Shown here: piece by piece, positions 1-6,849 of the stretch
How the letters are laid out: each line of letters begins with the position of its first letter
Position numbering within the stretch: the first letter of the stretch is position 1
Notes under the pieces: model-generated
Told to the model about the DNA's origin: nothing
Database searches by the model: none
Seen by the model: the letters and a program-made list of their open reading frames with translations, nothing else
DNA from: Candidatus Helarchaeota archaeon
GTDB taxonomy: Archaea > Asgardarchaeota > Lokiarchaeia > Helarchaeales > HEL-GB-A
Direction of reading: 5' to 3'
Length of the DNA: 26,130 nt
NCBI GenBank assembly: GCA_016840125.1
Contig: JAEOSY010000429.1
Coordinates: 1-26,130, forward strand
Position numbers and translations under genes: made by a program

Positions 1-110
1 CCATCTTATCGAAAACCGAAGCGAATCATAAAGAGGATTTTGCCGGATGGACTGGGGAGATTTCACGGTTCGCCGATATCAGTGAATTGGCTTCTAAAAT
101 TATGAAATAA
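1..110 (+). CDS. C-terminal end of an unidentified protein (partial)
   Basis: An open frame enters from the left edge (first full codon at base 3) and ends at TAA 108-110. It gives 35 residues, rich in charged residues and ending in a helix-like stretch with ELASKIMK. It runs in the same direction as the GTPase genes that follow, with 122 bases between. Too little is visible to assign a family. The antisense frame over this stretch looks like a shadow. The call rests only on a clean open frame with a plausible stop before a promoter-like region. Confidence 0.45.
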   Translation, partial: ILSKTEANHKEDFAGWTGEISRFADISELASKIMK

Positions 111-185
111 CAAGTGTACAACCAATTGATTTAGAAATGCAGAAAAACATAAATTAACGCCAAAACCAAAGTGGTATCTGAGAAA

Positions 186-197
186 GGATTTAAATCC
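186..197 (+). promoter_or_regulatory. Palindromic TATA-like element upstream of the GTPase cluster
   Basis: GGATTTAAATCC is a perfect 12-bp palindrome with a TTTAAA core. It lies about 42 bases before the proposed start at 233, so a TSS about 25 bases downstream would leave a short leader containing the AAGGGA motif. It could be the TATA box of the GTPase operon, and its symmetry also allows a repressor site over the promoter. Position and symmetry are seen; function is inferred. Confidence 0.4.
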
Positions 198-220
198 AAT
201 TCCAAAATTACAAATTCGCG

Positions 221-226
221 AAGGGA
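221..226 (+). promoter_or_regulatory. SD-like motif AAGGGA deciding the start of GTPase 1
   Basis: AAGGGA sits 6 bases before ATT 233. The same motif occurs at the equivalent place in both paralogues (1322-1327 and 2413-2418). It also precedes the ordinary ATG of the MBL-fold gene at 11216, as TTGAAGGGA with a 5-base spacer. That parallel suggests it is a ribosome binding site. Pairing with an archaeal anti-SD would be modest (GGGA with UCCU, including one G-U). Confidence 0.4.
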
Positions 227-232
227 TCAAAA

Positions 233-1285
233 ATTCAGAAAGATTTAGTAAAAGGCGTGGTTTACTCACAATTTAATGAAAAGTCCGGTCCTGAAGCGAT
301 TGCTTGGGAGCCCTCTGACCTTCCAATCGAGGTTCGCGACCTAGTGAGCATGAAGTCCATAAATATGCTAGCTGGTGAGGGTGGTTTAGTCCCAGATTCC
401 TTAGCAATACTGCCATTCCCCTCCAAAAAGTTAAAAGGGCTCATTAGAGCGTTAGAAATAAAAGATAGCACCCGTAGAGGGGGTGTTATGGATAGTTCTC
501 TTACAGTTCTCTTCGATGAAGCTGATGATATCATTTTTTACAAATATATTGATAATTTCGATAAGATCTTCAAGGAATCGGTAACCATTATTAAATCATT
601 ATATAAAGAAAATCCATCCAATCCGCAGATCAATGAGGAACTACTTAAATTTCATCAAAATGTGCTTCACACCTTGAACGATCTATGCGCCGCAGAGTTC
701 GCTTGTGATGAACAGGAAGCTTTTCCAACAACTGAAGAAGTAAAAGAGGACGAATTAGTAACTTACCGGTTTAAGATCGTCGTATGTGGAGATCCTAGTG
801 TTGGAAAAACCTCAACCGTCTTAAGGTTTACAGATCGGGCTTTTCGAAGGACATATATCCCCACTGTGGGAGTTAATATAAGCGAAAAGCGCGTAGAATA
901 CAAAGAGGATAAGATTCTGATTGAATTCGTCATATGGGATATTGCAGGGCAAGCCAAATTCCAAATAATGCGAAGACATTTCTATTCAGGGGCTGATGGA
1001 CAACTCCTCTTATTCGACCTCACTCGCTCGAATACCTTTGACAACATCCCAAAATGGTATCAAGACATAAAATCGAATCTGAAAACTGAATTACATGGCC
1101 TAATTTTAGGAAATAAGAACGATTTAGTGGATCAGAGACAAGTGGGGACTGATGCGATTTCTAAAACCGCAGAGAAGTTGGGTCTTGAAGCAGTTGAAAC
1201 CTCTGCGTTAACCGGTGAGAATGTGGATACCGCTTTTGCTAAATTAGGTAAGATTTTAATTAAAATGAAAACTGAAGCAAGTTAA
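233..1285 (+). CDS. Rab/Ras-like small GTPase with N-terminal longin-like domain (paralogue 1)
   Basis: With the homology-based start at ATT 233 the protein has 350 residues. Residues 1 to about 130 form a longin-like domain beginning KGVVYSQFNEKSGPEA. A short acidic linker follows, then a complete small GTPase domain. Visible motifs are G1 GDPSVGKTS (about 186-194), the G2 threonine in YIPTVGV, G3 WDIAGQ (about 235-240) with the Ras Gln61 equivalent, G4 NKND (about 294) and G5 ETSAL. The switch II region (RRHFYSGADGQLLLFDLTR) is Rab-like. There is no C-terminal cysteine, so no sign of prenylation. The first conventional start is GTG 257, which would cut into the longin-like domain; the frame is open back to 194 without ATG, GTG or TTG. 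It is first of three tandem paralogues. The GTPase assignment is certain; the longin assignment is from pattern and cellular role is unknown. Confidence 0.9.
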   Translation: MQKDLVKGVVYSQFNEKSGPEAIAWEPSDLPIEVRDLVSMKSINMLAGEGGLVPDSLAILPFPSKKLKGLIRALEIKDSTRRGGVMDSSLTVLFDEADDIIFYKYIDNFDKIFKESVTIIKSLYKENPSNPQINEELLKFHQNVLHTLNDLCAAEFACDEQEAFPTTEEVKEDELVTYRFKIVVCGDPSVGKTSTVLRFTDRAFRRTYIPTVGVNISEKRVEYKEDKILIEFVIWDIAGQAKFQIMRRHFYSGADGQLLLFDLTRSNTFDNIPKWYQDIKSNLKTELHGLILGNKNDLVDQRQVGTDAISKTAEKLGLEAVETSALTGENVDTAFAKLGKILIKMKTEAS

Positions 1286-1321
1286 GTCACCTGACCATGA
1301 TATTAATCAATAAAATCTTTG

Positions 1322-1327
1322 AAGGGA
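1322..1327 (+). promoter_or_regulatory. SD-like motif AAGGGA before GTPase 2
   Basis: AAGGGA lies 6 bases before ATA 1334, within TTTGAAGGGA. The TTG of this stretch (1319) is the only conventional in-frame start but has no purine-rich site upstream. If 1334 is the start, TTGAAGGGA is the leader's ribosome binding site, as before the MBL-fold gene at 11216. Confidence 0.4.
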
Positions 1328-1333
1328 ATAAAA

Positions 1334-2377
1334 ATAGAGCGTGAAATAGTTAAAGGGGTTATTTTTTCAAAGTTTCATGAAAAATTAGGGCCAGAAGCGG
1401 TTGCTTGGATCCCAGAACTGCCTTTAGACACGAGAACTACTATTAGCTTGAAATCCATTAATATTTTATCCGGCGAACATGGCATGGTTTCTAAATCACT
1501 AGCTATGATTCCCTTTCCTTCTAAAAATTTAAAGGGCTTGATTAAAAATATTGAAATTCAAGATAAAACTCGCCGTGGGGGAATAATTGATAGTTCCCTT
1601 ACGTTATTGATCGATGAGGCTGATGATCTCATCTTTTACAAATATATTGATCAATTTGAAGTTAATTTTGAAGAGGCTGCAACTAAAATTAAAAATCTTC
1701 AAGAAGCGGGTAAGCCTATTCAAGAAGTTAATCGGCAATTAACAATTTTTCTGAAGCACATTAACGAAACCTTAAATGATTTACAGGAATCGGAATTACG
1801 ATTACACGAAACGGAGGCATTCCCCACTGATAAAAAGGACGTTCCAACAGATTTAACCGCTTTTAAGTTTAAAATTGTTGTCTGCGGAGATTCTGAAGTA
1901 GGAAAAACTTCAGTTGTCCTTCGTTTTACTGATAAGGCATTTAGACGAACTTATATCCCAACTGTCGGCGTGAATCTAAGTGAGAAACGCATTCAATATG
2001 AAAATTTTACTGTAGAATTTATCATTTGGGATATTGCAGGTGAATCCAAGTTTAGGTTAATGCGAAAACACTTTTATCATGGCGCAGATGGTCAGCTTCT
2101 CATGTTTGATTTAACTCGACCCGCTACATTACAAAGTCTGAAGAGTTGGTATCAAGATATTAAGTCAAATATTGGCTTTGATTTGAAGGGTATAATTGTA
2201 GGAAACAAAAATGACTTGGTTGATCAACGACAAGTTGGGAAAGATACTATGTCTAAAATCGCAAGTAATTTGGATCTTGATGTTATTGAAACTTCTGCGC
2301 TCACCGGTGAGAATGTAGATGCAGCCTTTGCTAAATTAGGTATGCTTTTAATTAAACAGAAAAGCGAGAAGTCTTAA
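1334..2377 (+). CDS. Rab/Ras-like small GTPase with N-terminal longin-like domain (paralogue 2)
   Basis: The protein has 347 residues from ATA 1334, or 352 from the conventional TTG 1319. Layout is as in paralogue 1: longin-like domain (KGVIFSKFHEKLGPEAVAW), linker, then GTPase domain with GDSEVGKTS, YIPTVGVN, WDIAGE, GNKND and ETSAL. The residue matching Ras Gln61 is glutamate (WDIAGE), while both neighbours keep glutamine, so hydrolysis or its control may differ. It starts 48 bases after paralogue 1 ends, so co-transcription is likely. No lipidation motif is seen at the C-terminus (KQKSEKS). GTPase family certain; start uncertain. Confidence 0.9.
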   Translation: MEREIVKGVIFSKFHEKLGPEAVAWIPELPLDTRTTISLKSINILSGEHGMVSKSLAMIPFPSKNLKGLIKNIEIQDKTRRGGIIDSSLTLLIDEADDLIFYKYIDQFEVNFEEAATKIKNLQEAGKPIQEVNRQLTIFLKHINETLNDLQESELRLHETEAFPTDKKDVPTDLTAFKFKIVVCGDSEVGKTSVVLRFTDKAFRRTYIPTVGVNLSEKRIQYENFTVEFIIWDIAGESKFRLMRKHFYHGADGQLLMFDLTRPATLQSLKSWYQDIKSNIGFDLKGIIVGNKNDLVDQRQVGKDTMSKIASNLDLDVIETSALTGENVDAAFAKLGMLLIKQKSEKS

Positions 2378-2412
2378 CCATAGTAACTCGTTAACTGAAT
2401 GTAAAAAACTTG

Positions 2413-2418
2413 AAGGGA
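2413..2418 (+). promoter_or_regulatory. SD-like motif AAGGGA before GTPase 3
   Basis: CTTGAAGGGA is followed by a 5-base spacer and ATC 2424. Relative to paralogue 2 there is exactly one base less between AAGGGA and the coding sequence, which puts the upstream TTG (2410) out of frame and followed at once by TAA. This excludes the TTG as start for this copy as read and favours the motif acting as a ribosome binding site. Confidence 0.4.
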
Positions 2419-2423
2419 TAATT

Positions 2424-3461
2424 ATCGAAAAAAACATAATAAAGGGTGTAGTTTTCTCACAATTCAACGAGAAAACTGGTCCTGAAGCAGTTGCATGGCT
2501 CCCGGACATTCCGATAGAGAAAAGAACTGTCATTAGTTTAAAATCCATTAATATTCTTTCTGGTGAGAATGGAGTAGTCCCTAAATCTTTATCAATGATA
2601 CCTTTTCCCTCTCAAAATCAGAAAGCTTTAATTAAAACTATCGAAATCCAAGATAAAACTCATCGTGGCGGGATTATTGATAGTTCTCTCACCTTATTGT
2701 TTGATGAAGCCCACGACCTCATTTTTTACAAGTATATTGATAAATTTCGTCATATTTTTGATACTACAACCGAGAAAATAAAGAATTTGTATGAGAACAA
2801 AGCCCCTATGAAAGAAATCGAAAAGCAACTGGAAGTATTTCGGGATCTCATTCTCGAAGCGTTAGTTGACCTCAATAGCTCCGAGATTCAAGAAGATGAG
2901 GCATTCCCTACTAAAAAGGTGGATTCGAAGAAAGAATTAAAAACTTTTCGCTTTAAAATAATTGTTTGTGGTGATCCTGAGGTAGGTAAAACTTCAATCG
3001 TTCTTCGGTTCACCGATCGCGCCTTTAGACGAACTTATATTCCAACACTCGGTGTAAATTTGAGTGAAAAATTGATTCGATATGAAAAATACGCTGCAGA
3101 ATTTGTGATTTGGGACCTTGCGGGGCAATCAAAATTCCAGTTGATGCGAAAACACTTTTATAGTGGTGCTCATGGGCAACTGCTCCTGTTTGATTTGACC
3201 CGCCCAGCAACTTTTCAAAGTCTCGCTCGTTGGCATGAAGATATCCGATCAACTTTAAATGTAGGATTGGAGGGGTTAATTATCGGAAATAAAGCTGATT
3301 TAACCGGACAGCGAGACGTGGGACGCAAAGAAATCTCTAAACTCTCAAAGAAACTCGGTCTCGAAGCCATAGAAACGTCTGCCCTAACCGGTGAAAATGT
3401 AGATGATGCCTTTTATCGATTAGGTGAGCTCTTGATTAAACAAAAGATTCAGGAAACTTAA
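2424..3461 (+). CDS. Rab/Ras-like small GTPase with N-terminal longin-like domain (paralogue 3)
   Basis: Alignment with the two upstream copies shows the coding sequence begins near ATC 2424 (345 residues). The first in-frame ATG, at 2595, would delete about 57 conserved residues including KGVVFSQFNEKTGPEAVAW. GTPase motifs are GDPEVGKTS, YIPTLGVN, WDLAGQ, GNKAD and ETSAL, all intact; the G4 motif is NKAD instead of NKND, still NKxD. The Gln61 equivalent is present. There is no ATG, GTG or TTG in frame between the preceding gene and 2595. No C-terminal lipidation motif. Last of the tandem triplet; the next gene has its own TATA-like element. Confidence 0.88.
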   Translation: MEKNIIKGVVFSQFNEKTGPEAVAWLPDIPIEKRTVISLKSINILSGENGVVPKSLSMIPFPSQNQKALIKTIEIQDKTHRGGIIDSSLTLLFDEAHDLIFYKYIDKFRHIFDTTTEKIKNLYENKAPMKEIEKQLEVFRDLILEALVDLNSSEIQEDEAFPTKKVDSKKELKTFRFKIIVCGDPEVGKTSIVLRFTDRAFRRTYIPTLGVNLSEKLIRYEKYAAEFVIWDLAGQSKFQLMRKHFYSGAHGQLLLFDLTRPATFQSLARWHEDIRSTLNVGLEGLIIGNKADLTGQRDVGRKEISKLSKKLGLEAIETSALTGENVDDAFYRLGELLIKQKIQET

Positions 3462-3486
3462 GCATTCGCCGAGAAAATACTGAATA

Positions 3487-3496
3487 AAATATAAAA
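3487..3496 (+). promoter_or_regulatory. TATA-like box upstream of the longin/V4R gene
   Basis: AAATATAAAA lies about 32 bases before ATG 3524. No SD-like sequence precedes that ATG, so the transcript would be nearly leaderless, a common archaeal arrangement. This suggests a separate promoter from the GTPase triplet. Confidence 0.4.
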
Positions 3497-3523
3497 GTTA
3501 TTGATTATACTTATCAAACAACC

Positions 3524-4285
3524 ATGATTTTCGAAATTTATATCATTGATTTTAATAGTGGAATACCGTATATCGATAAAACGTACCGAAAAATCCATTT
3601 GGGAGTATCGAACAACCTAGTGAGTGGTCTCCTCCATGTGTCCTATACGATGTTTAATTCCGAAATGGAAATAGGGCATATAAAATCGTTGTCGACGAAA
3701 GAGTATAAGTTGATATATTTAATGCATAATAGGCTTCTTTTCATTGCTCTTGCGGATATAAAATTAGACGAGAATAAGATAGATAGAATGCTTCATACTA
3801 TTGCACATTCCTTCTATGATGAGAATAAGGATATTCTTGGGAAATGGAATAACGATTTAACAGTTTTTCAACCATTTATTCCCAAAATGGATACAATCGT
3901 GATAGGAACCATTGCTGACCTGTTTTTTGAAAATTATCCTTCCAATATTGTTTCTCTCACCGAATACATTCACGATAATTATACTCAAAAAAACCAAGAA
4001 CAGATCGGGAAGTCACTCGCGGAGACAATTCTTGAAGAGCGTTATGCAAATAATCCCAAGAAGAGCAACCTGAAGAAAGAACTCTCCAAATTTTCTGTAG
4101 TAAAAAATATGACCGATGAATTCGTCGAATTAAGCGTTTGTCCCTTTTGTCGTAAGAAGGAATCTCAAACTCCCATTTGTAATTTTGTAACTGGATTTAT
4201 CAATGGTATGTTAAAATCAACTGAATGGACTGAGACAACTTGCGTCGGCTGTGGCGATGCATTTTGCTCCTATTCTAAAGTATAG
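3524..4285 (+). CDS. Longin-like domain protein with C-terminal V4R-like Cys-rich domain
   Basis: 253 residues. Residues 1 to about 105 look like a longin-type sensor domain: MIFEIYIIDFNSGIPYI, then NLVSGLLHVSYTMF, then a strand LLFIALADIKL and helices. The C-terminal half (about 120-253) resembles the V4R (4-vinyl reductase) fold. It carries CPFC (206, 209), PICNFVTGFINGML (Cys219) and CVGCGDAFCSY (240, 243, 248), six cysteines that could bind zinc or another metal. V4R domains bind small hydrophobic ligands in other systems; the ligand here is unknown. Its position just after three longin-GTPases suggests a shared signalling role. Both domain calls are from sequence pattern only. Confidence 0.75.
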   Translation: MIFEIYIIDFNSGIPYIDKTYRKIHLGVSNNLVSGLLHVSYTMFNSEMEIGHIKSLSTKEYKLIYLMHNRLLFIALADIKLDENKIDRMLHTIAHSFYDENKDILGKWNNDLTVFQPFIPKMDTIVIGTIADLFFENYPSNIVSLTEYIHDNYTQKNQEQIGKSLAETILEERYANNPKKSNLKKELSKFSVVKNMTDEFVELSVCPFCRKKESQTPICNFVTGFINGMLKSTEWTETTCVGCGDAFCSYSKV

Positions 4286-4290
4286 ATGCC

Positions 4291-4316
4291 TTGTTTTATC
4301 TCCTTTTTTATCTCCT
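4291..4316 (+). terminator. T-rich tandem repeat after the longin/V4R gene
   Basis: Six bases after the stop codon, TTTTATCTCCT occurs twice (4294-4304 and 4306-4316) with a 12-base period, forming a pyrimidine-rich tract with a T6 run. Archaeal termination often uses T-rich tracts without a hairpin, so this is a plausible terminator. The rest of 4317-4410 is AT-rich and shows nothing else clear. Confidence 0.4.
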
Positions 4317-4410
4317 GAAATACACACACCAATTTTCCTATTATAGAAACGCTTTTCATTTAATAATGTCATAATATTTTTTGTTAATAAAATAGAATTG
4401 AGGTAGTTAC

Positions 4411-4758
4411 ATGTTTTTATTAGAATTTGCATGGCCGTCAGATCCCAATGAAATCAGAACATTAACAATCGAACTAGGGATTTTTATTGTAGGTATAATT
4501 GCTGGCATTATCGGGCTAATGATTTGGAGACAGCATCGTACATTAGCGAAAAAAGGATTGCCTGAATGTATTATGGGATTTTTCGTGTTTGCATTTCATT
4601 CCTTGTTCGATGGACTTGACACCATTGCCACAATTGATCCTCTCGGGGATAATTTAGATTTATTGGATTCAATTTTTTCTATCGTAGGTTTAATATTGAT
4701 AGCAATAGGTATCATTCGAATTTCGCTCTACGGTTCAAAAATTTGGAGGGAAATGTAA
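4411..4758 (+). CDS. Small membrane protein, about 3 TM segments
   Basis: 115 residues starting at ATG behind GAGGT (6-base spacer). Hydrophobic segments lie at about 14-33 (LGIFIVGIIAGIIGLMIW), 47-66 and 70-93, separated by a basic loop (RQHRTLAKKG) and an acidic loop (DPLGDNLDLLD). No family recognised. The following gene, 22 bases downstream, is also a membrane protein, so the two probably form one transcription unit and perhaps one complex. Both lie between a longin/V4R protein and a roadblock protein, which makes a sensor or membrane-anchor role for that set possible but unproven. Confidence 0.7.
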   Translation: MFLLEFAWPSDPNEIRTLTIELGIFIVGIIAGIIGLMIWRQHRTLAKKGLPECIMGFFVFAFHSLFDGLDTIATIDPLGDNLDLLDSIFSIVGLILIAIGIIRISLYGSKIWREM

Positions 4759-4780
4759 CTATAATGGAGGACTGTATATA

Positions 4781-5302
4781 ATGGTACTGGAAATTGTCAT
4801 TTTAATAACACTTTTAATAGTAATTAATGTCAGCTTTGTAATCCTCTTTCTAAAATCAAAAATCTCTTCAATAATTTTATATATTGTAGTATTGGCGAAT
4901 GCAATTCTCGTCATTCTCTTACTAACCTATGTTGATCCCCTATCGTTTATAGATGCGTATGAGCCCTTTGACTTCGAATTTTTTGATGTTTTCTTAGAAA
5001 TCCTAGAATTAAGCGCTTTCCTAGCTATTTTCTGCGTAGCATTTATCGCACGTGCAAAATATCCTGTAATCGGAGGAAAAGGATGGAATGTGTTGTTGAT
5101 CGCTATCATCTTTGGTTGTATAGGGATGTTCTTAGACGTTTATGGCGAATTTGTCACGTTCGATTTCCCAATACCTTTTCATACCTATAAATTAACCACA
5201 AATATTTTCCAAATTTCTGGTTTAATTGGACTAACACTAGCGTTTCTCTTGTTTTACAAGTTCAGTGAGATTCTCTTTCCATCATCTAAAGAAAAAGAGT
5301 GA
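4781..5302 (+). CDS. Membrane protein, about 5 TM segments
   Basis: 173 residues; ATG behind GGAGG with an 11-base spacer. Hydrophobic segments lie at about 2-25, 29-50, 70-92, 100-118 and 138-163. The loop between the second and third is strongly acidic (DAYEPFDFEFFD). No catalytic motif or known family recognised. The weak resemblance to 7-TM sensor regions such as that of the protein at 12963-14009 is an impression only. It is probably co-transcribed with the 115-residue membrane protein before it. Confidence 0.7.
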   Translation: MVLEIVILITLLIVINVSFVILFLKSKISSIILYIVVLANAILVILLLTYVDPLSFIDAYEPFDFEFFDVFLEILELSAFLAIFCVAFIARAKYPVIGGKGWNVLLIAIIFGCIGMFLDVYGEFVTFDFPIPFHTYKLTTNIFQISGLIGLTLAFLLFYKFSEILFPSSKEKE

Positions 5303-5341
5303 TTCCTAAATCAACCAATCTCAATCTTTTCTAAAACTCCG

Positions 5342-5369
5342 CCTTTAAAAATTGTTTTCTTTTTAAGGG
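5342..5369 (+). terminator. Hairpin with A/T-rich stem between membrane gene and coiled-coil gene
   Basis: CCTTTAAAAA (5342-5351) and TTTTTAAGGG (5360-5369) can form a 10-bp stem with one U-G pair and an 8-base loop. It lies 39 bases after the stop at 5302 and 55 bases before the next ATG. It may end the membrane-protein transcript or act in the leader of the next gene; no assignment beyond that. Confidence 0.3.
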
Positions 5370-5424
5370 AAAATTTGGACTATGTAATAGAATTTACTAA
5401 TGTACCGATATTTGGAGCTAATTC

Positions 5425-6705
5425 ATGGCTGGCCAAGTTCAAGAGAGGAGCATCGCTAATCTAAAATACCGAATACAAAAAAAGCAAAATGAATTAGAAG
5501 GGGAGAAGGACCGAATAGCTCAATTAGAGAAAGAGTTGGCGTCATTTAAGAGCCGATGTCTAAAATATGAAATACAACTGGAAACTCAGAAGAAAGATTT
5601 TTCTTTACTTACTCTGAAAAATACAAAATTAAAAGATCAGATACGCGGTTTAGAAGAGAGTGTAAAACGCCTTACTAAAGATTCTCTTGAAAAAGCGAAG
5701 AAAGAAGAAGAAAATGAGCAGCTAATCCATAAAATTTCTGATTTGGAAAGTTCTTTAAATGATAAATTAGTAGAAATTAATACCAAGGACGAAATACTCC
5801 GGGAATTAACGAGACAAGTGGATGTTTTAGAAGAAAAAAAACTCGAAAACGCGATCTCTCAGGTTGAAAAAAGGAAAGATTCAATCGCAAGAGTCACAGA
5901 AATCAAGAAGTTGAAGGCTAGAATTAGTATTCTTGAAGGAAAACTATCAATCCAGAAAAACAAATACGATACTTTAAAGGCTGAACACCAGAAATTTGAA
6001 GAATCGGCTAATCCTAGCGGTTCTTTTCCGCAAAAGCAAACCTATGAAACCTATATTCTTACACTTCAAACGGAATTATATGATATCAAGCATGAACTTG
6101 AAGAATCGAAAAGAGAAAGAGCCAAACAAAAAGAAATGATGGAAAAGTTGGACTCTAAAATCACACAAATTAACTTACAGCCTCAATATAGTAAGATTGA
6201 ACCAATACAAAAACAAATACTTGTGCAAACCCAAGAAAGTTCCTCGGGTGAAAAGAACGTCTTTCCCCTCCCCTCCCAAACGTCAATGTCGCCTATCGAT
6301 CAAGAACGCGATAATCAATTGATGGAGTTTTTCACAAAACTCACAAAAAAAATTCCTACCATTAAAGCGATGGCTTTTATTGGGTATAATGGTGATCTCT
6401 ATTTTCAAACATCGCCCTGGTTTGCGGATAACGAGTCCTTAAAATTTATTCAAGACTGGCAAGCCAAAGCTTCAACAGTTTGCGTTAAAGATTTAAAATT
6501 TTTAACAGTCTATGTTGATTCGGAAGTTTTAACGGCAACCAATGAAGAGGGGCAAAGCCATCTACTCTGTTCCGTACTCGATGAGAACCTTTTCGTCATA
6601 ATCTTGATTAAGACTACCGCCCCTATTCTAGATTTATACGAAGATCTCAAGTATCTGCTTCCCGTTTTTGGAAAGTTGGACATCCTTGGCGGTACTGCTG
6701 TCTGA
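5425..6705 (+). CDS. Long coiled-coil protein with C-terminal roadblock/LC7-like domain
   Basis: 426 residues; ATG behind GGAG (7-base spacer). Residues about 5-250 are heptad-like and rich in K, E, L and Q, a long coiled coil. A low-complexity linker with QTQESSSGEKN follows. Residues about 300-420 look like a roadblock/LC7 (profilin-like) domain: an initial helix LMEFFTKLTKKIPTIKA, strands AMAFIGYNGDLYFQ and FLTVYVDSEVL, then HLLCSVLDENLFVIILI and a final helix LYEDLKYLL. Roadblock proteins such as MglB bind and regulate small GTPases, so this could be a scaffold or regulator for the nearby GTPases. Domain call from pattern; partner assignment is inference from proximity. Confidence 0.75.
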   Translation: MAGQVQERSIANLKYRIQKKQNELEGEKDRIAQLEKELASFKSRCLKYEIQLETQKKDFSLLTLKNTKLKDQIRGLEESVKRLTKDSLEKAKKEEENEQLIHKISDLESSLNDKLVEINTKDEILRELTRQVDVLEEKKLENAISQVEKRKDSIARVTEIKKLKARISILEGKLSIQKNKYDTLKAEHQKFEESANPSGSFPQKQTYETYILTLQTELYDIKHELEESKRERAKQKEMMEKLDSKITQINLQPQYSKIEPIQKQILVQTQESSSGEKNVFPLPSQTSMSPIDQERDNQLMEFFTKLTKKIPTIKAMAFIGYNGDLYFQTSPWFADNESLKFIQDWQAKASTVCVKDLKFLTVYVDSEVLTATNEEGQSHLLCSVLDENLFVIILIKTTAPILDLYEDLKYLLPVFGKLDILGGTAV

Positions 6706-6798
6706 GGAGGTGCTCCCATCATTAAATCGGAATCAATAATTCAGATATTCGAGGTAATTCTCACATAAGAATGAGGATTTATACTGCCTATCCATTAA

Positions 6799-6812
6799 TA
6801 AAAAAAGAGGGG
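6799..6812 (-). terminator. T-rich terminator for the secreted-protein gene
   Basis: On the minus strand, about 40 bases beyond the stop of the gene at 6850-7617, a run of C is followed by TCTTTTTTTATT (A7 on the plus strand at 6800-6806). A weak 4-bp hairpin (CGCA/TGCG) lies between. This fits archaeal T-tract termination. The rest of 6706-6849 holds nothing else clear. Confidence 0.45.
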
Positions 6813-6849
6813 GGTTAAAGATATGTGATTTTCCACGCGCAAAGTGCGA

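Noticed and set aside
63..534. Minus-strand ORFs over the first GTPase gene and its leader
   Set aside because: Antisense to a conserved coding region, or running across the gene start; no SD and no plausible protein pattern.
6736..6780. Possible RNA hairpin (ATTCT/AGAAT) between the roadblock gene and the secreted-protein gene
   Set aside because: Only five base pairs and no wider structure; no tRNA or riboswitch features.
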